Source of the DNA: Opitutus sp. ER46
Lineage (GTDB): Bacteria > Verrucomicrobiota > Verrucomicrobiia > Opitutales > Opitutaceae
Direction: 5' to 3'
Assembly (NCBI RefSeq): GCF_003054705.1
Contig: NZ_QAYX01000019.1
Span: 310,001 to 374,000, forward strand
DNA: 64,000 bases
Shown: one piece after another, positions 1 to 7,574 of the stretch
Numbering within the stretch: the stretch's first letter is position 1
How the letters are laid out: every line of letters starts with the position of its first letter
Translations under genes and position numbers: made by a program
Notes under the pieces: model-generated
Database searches by the model: none
What the model was told of the DNA's origin: nothing
The model's input: only the letters and a program-made list of their open reading frames with translations

Positions 1-85
1 CGCAGCGGTTTACCTCGCGAGCGAGTTCGACGGCTTCATCACCGGCGCCACGCTCGACATCAACGGCGGCGTGTACTGCGCGTAA
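1..85 (+). CDS. C-terminal end of an SDR-family dehydrogenase (partial)
   Basis: The window opens inside a reading frame whose last 27 residues include the segments ASEFDGFITGATLDINGG and GGVYCA, ending at a TAA at 83-85. The G-x-x-L-x-I-N-G-G pattern is the standard C-terminal signature of short-chain dehydrogenases/reductases of the FabG/KduD type. The nucleotide-binding and catalytic parts lie outside the window, so substrate and cofactor cannot be judged. The downstream GH105-type genes would fit a role in sugar acid metabolism, but that is only context. Confidence 0.75.
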   Translation, partial: AAVYLASEFDGFITGATLDINGGVYCA

Positions 86-196
86 TCCGATCCGATTTCG
101 CTGCCGCGAAATCGGATAAGTTTGAGCCCAGGACGGCGTCGCCAAGGCCCGACGCTAGCCCACTTTCACTCTGACTTTCACTTTCCCCTCTCACGT

Positions 197-1303
197 CTAC
201 CGCGCTGGCTTGGCGGCGCGGTAGAGCTCACTGCCGGCGAGGAGGAAGGCGCCGACGCCGTAGGGCTCAGTGGAGGCGGGGTCGAAGCGTTTTGGGTCGG
301 CGCCGATCGGCTGCACGTGGGTGAGTTTGCCGTCGGGCTGCACGCAGCCCATGAGCCCCTGCCAAGCGCGCAGGGCGGCAGGCAGGTACTTGCCGCGGTC
401 GAGCAGGCCCTGGTTCACGCCCCACAAAAGCCCGTAGCAGTAGAAACCGGTGCCGCTTGTCTCGAGCGCGGGGTAACTTTCGGCGTCGAGCAGACTCGAG
501 CGCCAGAAACCGTCGGGCTGCTGCAGCGTGAGCAGCTTGGCCGCCATCTCCTGGAATTGCTGCACGAAGCGCGCCCGCGCCGGATGCTCCGGCGGGAGGA
601 GTTGCAACATGCGGACGAGGCCGCCGAACACCCAACCGTTGCCGCGCGACCAGAAGATCTTTTTGCCGTTGGCTTCGCGCTTCTCGAAGTAGGTGCTGTC
701 GCGGAAATACAGGTGCTCCTCCTTGTCGTAGAGGTAGTCGGACGTCTGCCACCAGTGCGTGACGGCGAAGTCGAGGTAGGCGGTATTGCCGGTGGCGCGC
801 CAGAGCTTGGCCCAGGCCGGCGGCGCCATGAACAGCGCGTCGCACCACGACCACTGCGTGCTGCGATTCTGGCCGACGAACTCGAGGCCACCGGGCGCGG
901 GGTTCTTGAGAATGTGATCAAAGCGCTCGATCGACGGGGCGATCGTCTCGGGCTTGTGGTCGCGCAGGAACAGATCGGCGTAGGTCTGGATGACGACGTG
1001 ATCGTCGGCGTGATACACGCGCGTGCCGGGCTGCCAGGCGTTCTTCGCGCCCATCTGGCGCATTGCCTCGAGGAAGCGCGGACTCGGCGACACTTCGGCG
1101 AGCGCCATCATGCCGGTGTAGCCGGCGCCCTGCACCCAGCCGCGGGGGTCGTGGCGGGCCGGGTTGGCGAGTTGCCAGTCCGCCACGCGCTCCATCACCG
1201 CGAGCACGTCGGCCGCCTCCGGCATCGGGGGCGAAACGGTTTCCGCGGCGGGCGCGGCCAAGGGTGAACATGCGAGGAGGGCAACGAGAAGGAGGGGGCG
1301 CAT
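197..1303 (-). CDS. secreted GH105/GH88-type unsaturated uronyl hydrolase
   Basis: A 368-residue protein with a signal peptide (about residues 1-20, ending near AAPAA) and an (alpha/alpha)6-barrel sequence of the GH105/GH88 type. Visible family landmarks are DDHVVIQTY around 100-108, WCDALFMAPP with the probable catalytic Asp at 155, and SRGNGW at 219-224. Known members remove the unsaturated uronic acid from oligosaccharides made by polysaccharide lyases, for example unsaturated rhamnogalacturonan disaccharides. The length matches the family. The signal peptide points to periplasmic or outer-surface action. A second member of the family lies 870 bp away on the same strand, but the two are separated by a repeat array and are not a tight operon. 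The exact substrate is not determinable. Confidence 0.85.
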   Translation of the reverse strand: MRPLLLVALLACSPLAAPAAETVSPPMPEAADVLAVMERVADWQLANPARHDPRGWVQGAGYTGMMALAEVSPSPRFLEAMRQMGAKNAWQPGTRVYHADDHVVIQTYADLFLRDHKPETIAPSIERFDHILKNPAPGGLEFVGQNRSTQWSWCDALFMAPPAWAKLWRATGNTAYLDFAVTHWWQTSDYLYDKEEHLYFRDSTYFEKREANGKKIFWSRGNGWVFGGLVRMLQLLPPEHPARARFVQQFQEMAAKLLTLQQPDGFWRSSLLDAESYPALETSGTGFYCYGLLWGVNQGLLDRGKYLPAALRAWQGLMGCVQPDGKLTHVQPIGADPKRFDPASTEPYGVGAFLLAGSELYRAAKPAR

Positions 1304-1447
1304 GGCAGGAAAGAGTCAGCGGCTGCGGCGCGGACAATGCCAGCGCCTTTTAAATGGTTAAGCAGACGCGGCGCTGCCGCGCCGCGTTTCCAAGTGGGGA
1401 AGGTGCAGGTTCAAGGGTTGCGATCCGCGGATCGAACCCTCTGCGTG

Positions 1448-2160
1448 CTCCTGTAAAATGGCTTGGATGTCTGGGAGCTTTGAGTCTCAAACCCCCAAGG
1501 CACTGTTACAGGAGCTAAGGGAGGAAACAGAGGAGTGAGCTTCTGGCTCCTGTTCGGGCCCTCCGTTGCCTCCTGTAAAATGGCTCGGGCCTTTGTGGAT
1601 CTTGGTCTCAAACCAAGGCAGCCTCACAGGAGTTCGCTGAGGCCGCAGAGGGCAAAAGCAGAGCTCAATTCGGCTCCGGATCGAGCATCTGCGTACTCTG
1701 CGTGCTCCTGTGAAACGGCTTGGATGCCTGGGAGCCTCAAACCCCAAGACACTTTTACAGGAGCCAAGGGAGGAAACAGAGGAGTGAGCTTCTGGCTCCT
1801 GTTCGGCCCCTCCGTTGCCTCCGTTTCCTCCTGTAGAATGGTTTGGGCCTTTGTGGATCTTGGTCTCAACCAAGGCAGTCTCACAGGAGCTCGCTGAGGC
1901 CGCAGAGGGCAAAAGCAGAGTTCAATCCGGCTCCGGATTGAGCCTCTGCGCGCTCTGCGCCCTCCTGTGAAACGGCTGGGATGCTTAGGGGCTTGTTCCT
2001 CAAACCCCAAGGCATTCTTACAGGAGCCAAGGGAGGAAACAGAGGACGATCCAGTGCGCTTCGGGCTCCTGTTCGGGCCCTCTGTTGCCTCCGTTTCCTC
2101 CTGTAGAATGGCTTGGGCCTTTGTGGATCTTGGTCTCAAACCGAGGCAGTCTCACAGGAG
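1448..2160. repeat. array of alternating inverted-repeat units bounded by CTCCTGT/ACAGGAG
   Basis: This stretch between two genes holds six units, each starting with CTCCTGT and ending with its reverse complement ACAGGAG. Two types alternate. Type A is at 1448-1514, 1705-1763 and 1962-2026. Type B is at 1570-1632, 1828-1889 and 2098-2160 and contains an internal CTTGGTCTCAAACCAAG hairpin, altered in some copies. The segments joining the units are also conserved, giving a period of 249 and then 263 bp. Small open frames cross it in all directions but look like by-products of the repeat. Related single units occur near 4700 and at 6844-6901, so this is a dispersed family and not a unique sequence. 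Confidence 0.85.
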
Positions 2161-2173
2161 TTCGCGACCGCGC

Positions 2174-3346
2174 TCAGCGCGCGAGTTGGTACACCTCGGC
2201 GCCGGCGAGCAGGAAGCAGCCGACGCCGAAGTCCTCGAAGTCGGGCTTGCTGTCATACTTCGTCGGCTGGCCGTCCTTCGGCTCCTTGCCGGTGCCTTGG
2301 ATATAGCCAAGGAAGCCGTCGGGGTGCACCGCGTCGTTCACGAGGCCCTGCCACGCCTTGGTGATCACGGGCAGGTACTTCTCGGCGGGCAGCACGCCGT
2401 GGCGTACGCCCCACGCCATCGCGTACACGAAGAGCGCGGTGCCCGAGGATTCCTTGCCCCCGAAATTGTCCGGGTCGTGCAGGCTGCAGTTCCAGAAACC
2501 ATCGGCGCGCTGCAGCGGGACGAGCGCCTCGGCCATGTCGCGGAGCATCGTCTCGTACTCGGCGCGGTGCGGGGCGTTGGCGGGCAGGACATCGAGCACG
2601 CGTGCCATGGCGGCGATCACCCAACCGTTGCCGCGCGACCAGTAGCAGTCCTCACCGTTGGGCTCGCGGTACGGCGGCACGAAGTCCTTGTCGCGCCACC
2701 AGAGCTTGTCGGCGGGGTTGTACAGGCCCTTACCGCCGTGCTGGTTCTTGGTGTAAGTGTAGATCGCGTGCGCCTTTTCCCAGTAGCGCGGGTCCTGCTT
2801 GAGCACACCCAGCTTCGCATAGACCGGCATCGCCATCTGGATGGCGTCAATCCACCACCAGTCGTCGTTTCGCTCGCCGGCGACGATGAAGTCGATGTTG
2901 GCGACGATGTCGCGGAGGCGCTCAGGCTTGGGGTCGAGCTGGTAGAGTTCGATGTAGGTCTGCCCGCAGCATTGGTCGTCGGCGTTGCGCGTCGTGGTGC
3001 CGTGGCGGAGGCCCCACTGATGCGCCTCGCCCCAGCGCACCGCGTAGTCGAGGGAAGCGGCGTCGGGGGCGACGGCGTGCAGCGCCATCAGGCCCTCGTA
3101 ATAGACGCCGCGCGTCCAGATGTTACTCGGGCGGGCGCGCCGGGTGACGATGGGTTTCGCCGGGTCGGGCCAGGCCTTCATGAACCAGCCATTGGCGAGC
3201 CGCATCTTGGCGAGGACCTCGGCCTTGGCGGGCAACGCGGGCGCCGGCGTCGTCGGGACGGAAGCGAGCTTGGCGGAGGGAGCGTCGGTTGCGCCCGCGA
3301 TGGCGGTGGCGGAAAGCAGGAGGACGAAGGCGAGAAGGCGGCGCAT
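2174..3346 (-). CDS. secreted GH105-type glycoside hydrolase
   Basis: A 390-residue protein starting at the ATG that gives MRRLLAFVLLLSATAIAG, a good signal peptide; upstream in-frame codons would place about 30 charged residues before it. Family landmarks are NADDQCCGQTY around 121-131, WWWIDAIQMAMP with the probable catalytic Asp at 167, and SRGNGW at 237-242. This places it in the GH105/GH88 superfamily of unsaturated uronyl or rhamnogalacturonyl hydrolases. It is clearly divergent from the GH105-type protein at 197-1303 and so is not a recent duplication. Likely role: release of terminal unsaturated uronic acids from lyase products in the periplasm. Confidence 0.83.
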   Translation of the reverse strand: MRRLLAFVLLLSATAIAGATDAPSAKLASVPTTPAPALPAKAEVLAKMRLANGWFMKAWPDPAKPIVTRRARPSNIWTRGVYYEGLMALHAVAPDAASLDYAVRWGEAHQWGLRHGTTTRNADDQCCGQTYIELYQLDPKPERLRDIVANIDFIVAGERNDDWWWIDAIQMAMPVYAKLGVLKQDPRYWEKAHAIYTYTKNQHGGKGLYNPADKLWWRDKDFVPPYREPNGEDCYWSRGNGWVIAAMARVLDVLPANAPHRAEYETMLRDMAEALVPLQRADGFWNCSLHDPDNFGGKESSGTALFVYAMAWGVRHGVLPAEKYLPVITKAWQGLVNDAVHPDGFLGYIQGTGKEPKDGQPTKYDSKPDFEDFGVGCFLLAGAEVYQLAR

Positions 3347-3483
3347 GTGGATGATTCGGCGAAACGGTGCGGCCGAGAAAGCGGGGATTGCCGGTGAGGG
3401 GAAGCGGGCCGGTTTCAGACGGTCCGCGGGATGGGGATACACAGTTGCGCCGGGGGCGAAGCGCCGGCAAACACGAACCCTCC

Positions 3484-4305
3484 ATGAAGCAGACTACCCG
3501 TCTCTCTCTCCGTGTCCTGGGTTGCGTCGCGATCCTGGGCGTGGGCGCGTTGTTCACCAGCTGTGCCACTCAGGCACCGCTGCCCGCCGCCTCGGCGGCC
3601 GAGTTGGCGCTGCGCGATCCGGCGCGCAACAGCGCCATCAATCCCGTCCCGCGCGACGAGAAGTGGATGAAGCGCCACCAGGGTTTCGTGGCGGCCGCGG
3701 CGAAGGGCGGCGTGGACCTGCTCTTTGTCGGCGATTCGATCACCGATTTCTGGCGCAATGCGCCGGAGAAGAACGGTGGCCGCGCGGTCTGGGATCGCGA
3801 GTTTGCCCCGTTGCACGCGCTCAACATCGGCATCAGCGCCGACCGCACCCAGCACGTGCTGTGGCGGCTGCGCAACGGTGAGCTCAACGGCATCGATCCC
3901 AAGGTGATCGTGCTGATGATCGGCACCAACAACACCGGCTTCGAGAAAGACAAGGTCACGCCCCGCAACACCCCCGCGCAGGCCGCGGAAGGCGTGCGCG
4001 CGATCGTGCGCGAGCTCCGCCAGCGCGAGCCGCAGGCGAAGATTCTCCTGCTCGCGATCTTCCCCCGCAATGAGGGCCCGCTCGATGCGCAGCGCCAGCA
4101 GGTAAACGAGATCAACCGCGAGATCGCGCAACTGCACAACGGCGACACGATCCGCTTCCTCGACATCAACGCCAAGCTGCTGGAGCCGGATGGCACGCTC
4201 TCGCGCGACATCATGCCCGACCTCCTCCACCCCGGCCCGAAGGGCTACGAGATCTGGGCCGCCGCCATCAAGCCGGCGGTCCTCGAAATGCTCGGCCAGA
4301 AGTAA
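3484..4305 (+). CDS. SGNH/GDSL-type esterase lipoprotein
   Basis: A 273-residue protein with a lipoprotein-type signal ending LFTSC (Cys27). The catalytic blocks of SGNH hydrolases are all present: GDSIT with nucleophile Ser85 (block I), a Gly in NIGISADRT (block II), IGTNN with the Asn (block III), and DLLHPGPKGY with Asp and His (block V). It resembles the platelet-activating-factor acetylhydrolase-like group. In polysaccharide-degrading bacteria such enzymes often remove acetyl groups from sugars, which fits the neighbouring glycosidases, but lipid or other ester substrates are possible. The ATG at 3484 is chosen because it begins the signal peptide. The gene is divergent from the GH105 gene to its left. 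Confidence 0.85.
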   Translation: MKQTTRLSLRVLGCVAILGVGALFTSCATQAPLPAASAAELALRDPARNSAINPVPRDEKWMKRHQGFVAAAAKGGVDLLFVGDSITDFWRNAPEKNGGRAVWDREFAPLHALNIGISADRTQHVLWRLRNGELNGIDPKVIVLMIGTNNTGFEKDKVTPRNTPAQAAEGVRAIVRELRQREPQAKILLLAIFPRNEGPLDAQRQQVNEINREIAQLHNGDTIRFLDINAKLLEPDGTLSRDIMPDLLHPGPKGYEIWAAAIKPAVLEMLGQK

Positions 4306-4339
4306 CGGCCGCAGTCATCCGCTCGCTGCTTTCGCCCGC

Positions 4340-4680
4340 GCCGCCGTAAAACGGGGCGCGGGTTTTGGGTAAATGGGGCGCGCGGTTTCGTCCCACTCCG
4401 CGGACAAGGGGCGCGCCCTTTCGAACGCCTTTCGCGCCAGGTGGGCGTGCCCTTTCGCCCCCGTTTCGCCGTGCCGGGGCGCGCGGTTTCGCCGCGGTTC
4501 CACACAAAAGGGGCGCGCGGTTTCGAACGCGTCTCGCGCCACATGGGCGCAAAATGGGCGCGCCGTTTCGAACGCGTCTCGCCCCACGTGGGCGCAAAAG
4601 AGGCGCGAGGTTTCGCATCGGACGATGCACGCGTTTCGGCACGACTTCGCCCCTTTGGGCGCGCCGTGACCTGGTGAGAT
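4340..4680. repeat. degenerate GGGCGCG-rich repeat block
   Basis: A block of imperfect repeats built around GGGCGCGCGGTTTCG. The clearest pair is two adjacent copies of about 47 bp starting near 4513 and 4559, both containing GTTTCGAACGCGTCTCGC and GTGGGCGCAAAA or a close variant. Long open frames cross the block on both strands, but they are Arg/Ala/Gly/Pro-rich and have no recognisable domain. A matching block in opposite orientation follows at 4810-5075. The 950 bp between the esterase and the next gene contain no gene I can support. Confidence 0.65.
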
Positions 4681-4809
4681 TCGGGGTCCTGTTCGGGCCC
4701 TCCGTTGACTCCGTTTCCTCCTGTAAGGATGTCTTGGGGTTTGGGGCCCAAGAGGCGCGGGCTTCATTGATCGTCAGCATCGAAGCTGCCCGGGCGGCGC
4801 CCAGAATGG

Positions 4810-5075
4810 GCGGGGAAAATCGGCCGGCAGGTGCGCGCATGCCCGCCCCGTTCGCGCCCCTCTTCCGCCCCAGTTTCGTTGAGGCGTCGCAGGTATCCCG
4901 CCCCTTTCGCGCCCCGGTTTTGCGCCCTTCTCTCCTCGTTCCCTGCGCATCGGCGCCCCTTCCGCGCCCAAACTCTGCCCCCGGCGCGCCCTTTTTCCGC
5001 CCCGTCCGTGCCCCAACTGCGCCCCGCTTTGTTTGGCTCGGAGCCCCGCTTCCCGCCCCTTTCCGTTTTCGTGGC
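4810..5075. repeat. degenerate CGCCCC/TTTCGCGCCCC repeat block, inverted relative to 4340-4680
   Basis: The sequence repeats variants of CCCGCCCCTTTCGCGCCCC and TTTTGCGCCC. These are the reverse complement of the GGGGCGCG/GCAAAA motifs in the block at 4340-4680, so the two face each other. Between them lies a fragment related to the CTCCTGT array (about 4685-4735, containing CTGTTCGGGCCCTCCGTTG). No coding function is supported. Confidence 0.55.
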
Positions 5076-5102
5076 AACGAAAACGGACGATCAGGAGGTG
5101 AC

Positions 5103-5203
5103 GAGGGCTGCAATTATTATCCGTTATCCACCAACGGATAACGCGATAATGTCCAGATACTCCCGAATAATGTCCGGATACTTTTTCATAATGTCCGGAT
5201 ACT
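5103..5203 (+). repeat. copy 1 of a dispersed ~100-bp element with three 21-bp-spaced direct repeats
   Basis: The element starts with GAGGGCTGCAATTATTATC (5103-5121), continues with a hairpin whose arms are CGTTATCC and GGATAACG, and ends with three copies of ATAATGTCCGGATACT at 5146, 5167 and 5188 (the first has one substitution, GTCCAG). The repeat starts are exactly 21 bp apart. The same layout occurs in reverse orientation at 49269-49370, with the 19-bp end identical. It is AT-rich compared with its surroundings. It sits just beyond the 3' end of a minus-strand oxidoreductase gene. Confidence 0.85.
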
Positions 5204-5204
5204 T

Positions 5205-5234
5205 CTCTCGTTTTTTCGCACGAAAAAACGAGAG
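5205..5234. terminator. perfect 14-bp stem hairpin, possible bidirectional terminator
   Basis: CTCTCGTTTTTTCG, two bases, then the exact reverse complement. It lies 21 bp beyond the stop codon of the minus-strand oxidoreductase and immediately after the third 16-bp direct repeat. The T-run is inside the stem and not after it, so it is not a textbook intrinsic terminator. It could instead be part of the neighbouring repeat element, although the second copy of that element lacks it. Confidence 0.45.
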
Positions 5235-5254
5235 ACGTGAGCGAAGCGAACGCG

Positions 5255-6640
5255 CTATTTCACGCGAATCGGCATCGGCAGCGGTTCGGTGCGCGATGGC
5301 ATCGGCGGATAATCGGGGCGTTCGAGTCCGGGAACGAGGTCGTTGATGTTGACCTTCGCACCGGTCTGCAGGCTGCGATTGGCCGCGATGCCCACGAGGA
5401 TTGACCACGCACCCGCGCGCTCGTCGGCGACGCGCTTGTAGCGATCGATCGACGGATCCGGCGCGAAGATGTCCTGCAACATGAGCCGATCGCCACCGCC
5501 GTGATCGCCCTCCGCGGTCCACGGCGTGATATCGTAACCCGCGCCGCGCAGCGGAATGATGCGCGTCTTCACACCGTTGGCCGCGATGCCGCCCTGCACG
5601 GTTTCGGCGCCGTTGATGTACGTCGACTCGACAATCGTGTGTTCGAGCCGGCCCTTGGTGCCGTTGAAGGAAACCGTGTAGCCCTCCCACGCGTTGAACG
5701 CGTTGAGCGAGTAGCTGAGCGTCGCGCCCGTGTCGTAATTCACCAGCGCGTTCATTGTGTCCTCGATATCGATATCGGGCCGCCACACACAGCGATCGCG
5801 GTAGTAGCCGTCGTGCGCCTCGCAATCGAGGTACAGGGCCTTCAGGTGCGGAAACGCCGCGAGATCCATGTAAAACCCGCAGCGATCTTTTTCGGGACAG
5901 GTGTGACAGCGCTCGTGCGGACCGGTGAGGCCCATGCGCTTGGCGGTCGCCGGCGTGTAAAACTCGCGCTTGCCCATCGCCATAACCGACACGGGGGTGG
6001 CACCGAGCCACCAGTTGATGAGGTCGAAATGATGCGTGGCCTTGTGGACGAACAGGCCGCCGGAAAACTGCTTGTGGCTGTGCCAGCGGCGGAAGTAGTC
6101 GGCGCCATGGTGCGTGTTGAGCAGCCAGTGAAAATCAACCGAGAGAATTTCGCCGATCTCACCCGCCATGAGGAGCTCCTTCACCTGCGAACGCGGCGGC
6201 GAGTAACGATAGTTGAAGGTGACGCGGCAGTTGCGACTGGTGCGGCGACGCGCATCGACGATCTGCCGGCACTTCTCGGCGTCGATCGTCATCGGCTTCT
6301 CGGTGATCACGTCGCAACCGGCCTCCATCGCGCGCACGAGATACTCGTGGTGCATGAAGTCCGCCGTGGTTACGATGACGACGTCGGGCTTGGTCTCCTT
6401 CAGCATCCGGCCAAAATCCGCGGCGACATAACCCAGAGGCACCACCGCACCATTTTTCTTGGAGCGCTCGCGGGCCAAATCGACCCGCGCGACGTTGGAA
6501 TCGCAGAGCCCCACCAACTGCGCCCGGTCGGCGTAGGGCTGCTCAATGGCATCCTGGTAGATTTCGTGGCGCGAACCCAGGCCAACGATCGCATAACGAC
6601 GCCGTTGGGACTCGCCGGACTTGGAAGTGAAAGCGGACAT
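5255..6640 (-). CDS. Gfo/Idh/MocA-family oxidoreductase with a cysteine cluster
   Basis: A 461-residue NAD(P)-dependent sugar oxidoreductase of the Gfo/Idh/MocA family. Residues 17-24 (YAIVGLGS) begin the Rossmann fold, and the EKP signature is at 114-116. The segment FVHKATHHFDLINWWLG near 197-213 is typical of the C-terminal domain. An insertion carries cysteines 245, 248, 254, 273 and 284 (HERCHTCPEKDRC and onwards). CxxC clusters of this kind occur in a subset of the family and may bind metal or an Fe-S centre; I infer this from spacing only. I chose the ATG at 6640, close before the Rossmann strand; an ATG 33 bp upstream is possible. The substrate is unknown, likely a sugar or polyol. 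Confidence 0.82.
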   Translation of the reverse strand: MSAFTSKSGESQRRRYAIVGLGSRHEIYQDAIEQPYADRAQLVGLCDSNVARVDLARERSKKNGAVVPLGYVAADFGRMLKETKPDVVIVTTADFMHHEYLVRAMEAGCDVITEKPMTIDAEKCRQIVDARRRTSRNCRVTFNYRYSPPRSQVKELLMAGEIGEILSVDFHWLLNTHHGADYFRRWHSHKQFSGGLFVHKATHHFDLINWWLGATPVSVMAMGKREFYTPATAKRMGLTGPHERCHTCPEKDRCGFYMDLAAFPHLKALYLDCEAHDGYYRDRCVWRPDIDIEDTMNALVNYDTGATLSYSLNAFNAWEGYTVSFNGTKGRLEHTIVESTYINGAETVQGGIAANGVKTRIIPLRGAGYDITPWTAEGDHGGGDRLMLQDIFAPDPSIDRYKRVADERAGAWSILVGIAANRSLQTGAKVNINDLVPGLERPDYPPMPSRTEPLPMPIRVK

Positions 6641-6843
6641 GGAAGGGTCGAGATTGGGCACATCCACGCGCAAGAGCCAGACCCGGGTTGACGCCGGCTG
6701 GGCCGCGCGCCGAGGCCGTTTTCACCCTGCGACATGGCTTCGCCGCCAGCAACGGATGGACCTGCCGGACAGTTGGGCCGTGGCCGGGGACGCGCCGCGG
6801 GGTGTAAGGTTCTCAGGATCGGATCCTCTGCGGGTTCTGCGAG

Positions 6844-6901
6844 CTCCTGTTGATAGTTTGGGATCGGGAGCCGCGGATTTCCAAGGCAGGTTTCACAGGA
6901 G
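6844..6901 (+). repeat. solitary CTCCTGT...ACAGGAG inverted-repeat unit
   Basis: A single unit bounded by CTCCTGT (6844-6850) and ACAGGAG (6895-6901). It is preceded by GATCCTCTGCGGGTTCTGCG and followed by CTAAGGGAGACAACAGAGGG, the same flanks as in the array at 1448-2160. It lies in the 450-bp gap between a minus-strand oxidoreductase and a plus-strand receiver-domain gene. I see no other gene in that gap. Confidence 0.75.
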
Positions 6902-7092
6902 CTAAGGGAGACAACAGAGGGTAGAATTGAGGTTTGAGCGCCCGCGGAGGCAGCCCGGCTTCCGATCAAGCCCCCGGAAGAATCCCGGGGAAAAGTTCGG
7001 TCATTCTCCCGCCCCAATCGCCAAAGATTCGGTTGCGGCAGAGGTGAGGGACCTTGTGTTCTACACAACCCTAGCCCGCGATTTTCCCACGT

Positions 7093-7515
7093 ATGTCCAT
7101 CCCCGCCAGCCCCTCCCTCAACTTTCTGGTGATCGATGACAACGCGGACAGCCGGTTCCTGCTGGTGAAGACATTGCTGCGGAAGTTCCCGGCCGCGCTC
7201 GTGCAGGAGTGCCAGAGCGCGCCGAGCGCGATCGACTTGGTGCGGCAGGAATCCCACTCGGCTGTCGTGATGCATCGCGCGTCCGAGCTCACGGGCCTGC
7301 AGTTGCTGCGGGAACTCCGCGCGGCCAACGGCACGGTGCCCATCATCGTGGTTTCGAGCATCGATCGGAGCCAGGAGGCAAAGGCGCTCGGGGCTGACGG
7401 CTTCCTGCTTTACGACGAATGGCTGCGCATCGGGACCGTCGTGGCCGAATTGCTCAAGAGCCGGTCCTCACGGCCACCCTTCGCCACCGAGTCCCAGGAA
7501 GAAGCCGCGAAGTGA
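7093..7515 (+). CDS. divergent receiver-domain protein lacking the phospho-acceptor Asp
   Basis: A 140-residue single-domain protein with a CheY-like fold. It has the acidic pair in FLVIDDNADS near the N-terminus, the ELTGLQLLREL helix, and the GADGFLL segment at the expected spacing. However, the strand that should end in the phosphorylated Asp reads SAVVMHRASELTG, with Met/His where Asp is expected. It is therefore probably a pseudo-receiver acting by protein contact and not by phosphorylation. It has no output domain. No kinase gene is adjacent. The start gives MSIPASPSLNFLVIDD; no clear ribosome-binding site precedes it. Confidence 0.72.
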   Translation: MSIPASPSLNFLVIDDNADSRFLLVKTLLRKFPAALVQECQSAPSAIDLVRQESHSAVVMHRASELTGLQLLRELRAANGTVPIIVVSSIDRSQEAKALGADGFLLYDEWLRIGTVVAELLKSRSSRPPFATESQEEAAK

Positions 7516-7574
7516 TGGCGACGAAGTTGCCCTCCGGCAGGCGCTGGTCGCCCGGCGCCCGCTCGACGCCAGCG

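Noticed and set aside
1411-2139. Several 60-170-codon frames in the CTCCTGT array
   Set aside because: They repeat the same peptide text on both strands, as expected from a repeated non-coding sequence.
1448-2160. CRISPR array
   Set aside because: Units are too long and too variable, two types alternate, and the 'spacers' are conserved and not unique; no cas genes are nearby.
4268-5141. Long open frames on both strands across the GC-rich repeat blocks
   Set aside because: Arg/Ala/Pro/Gly-rich, repetitive and without domains; they overlap each other and come from repeats.
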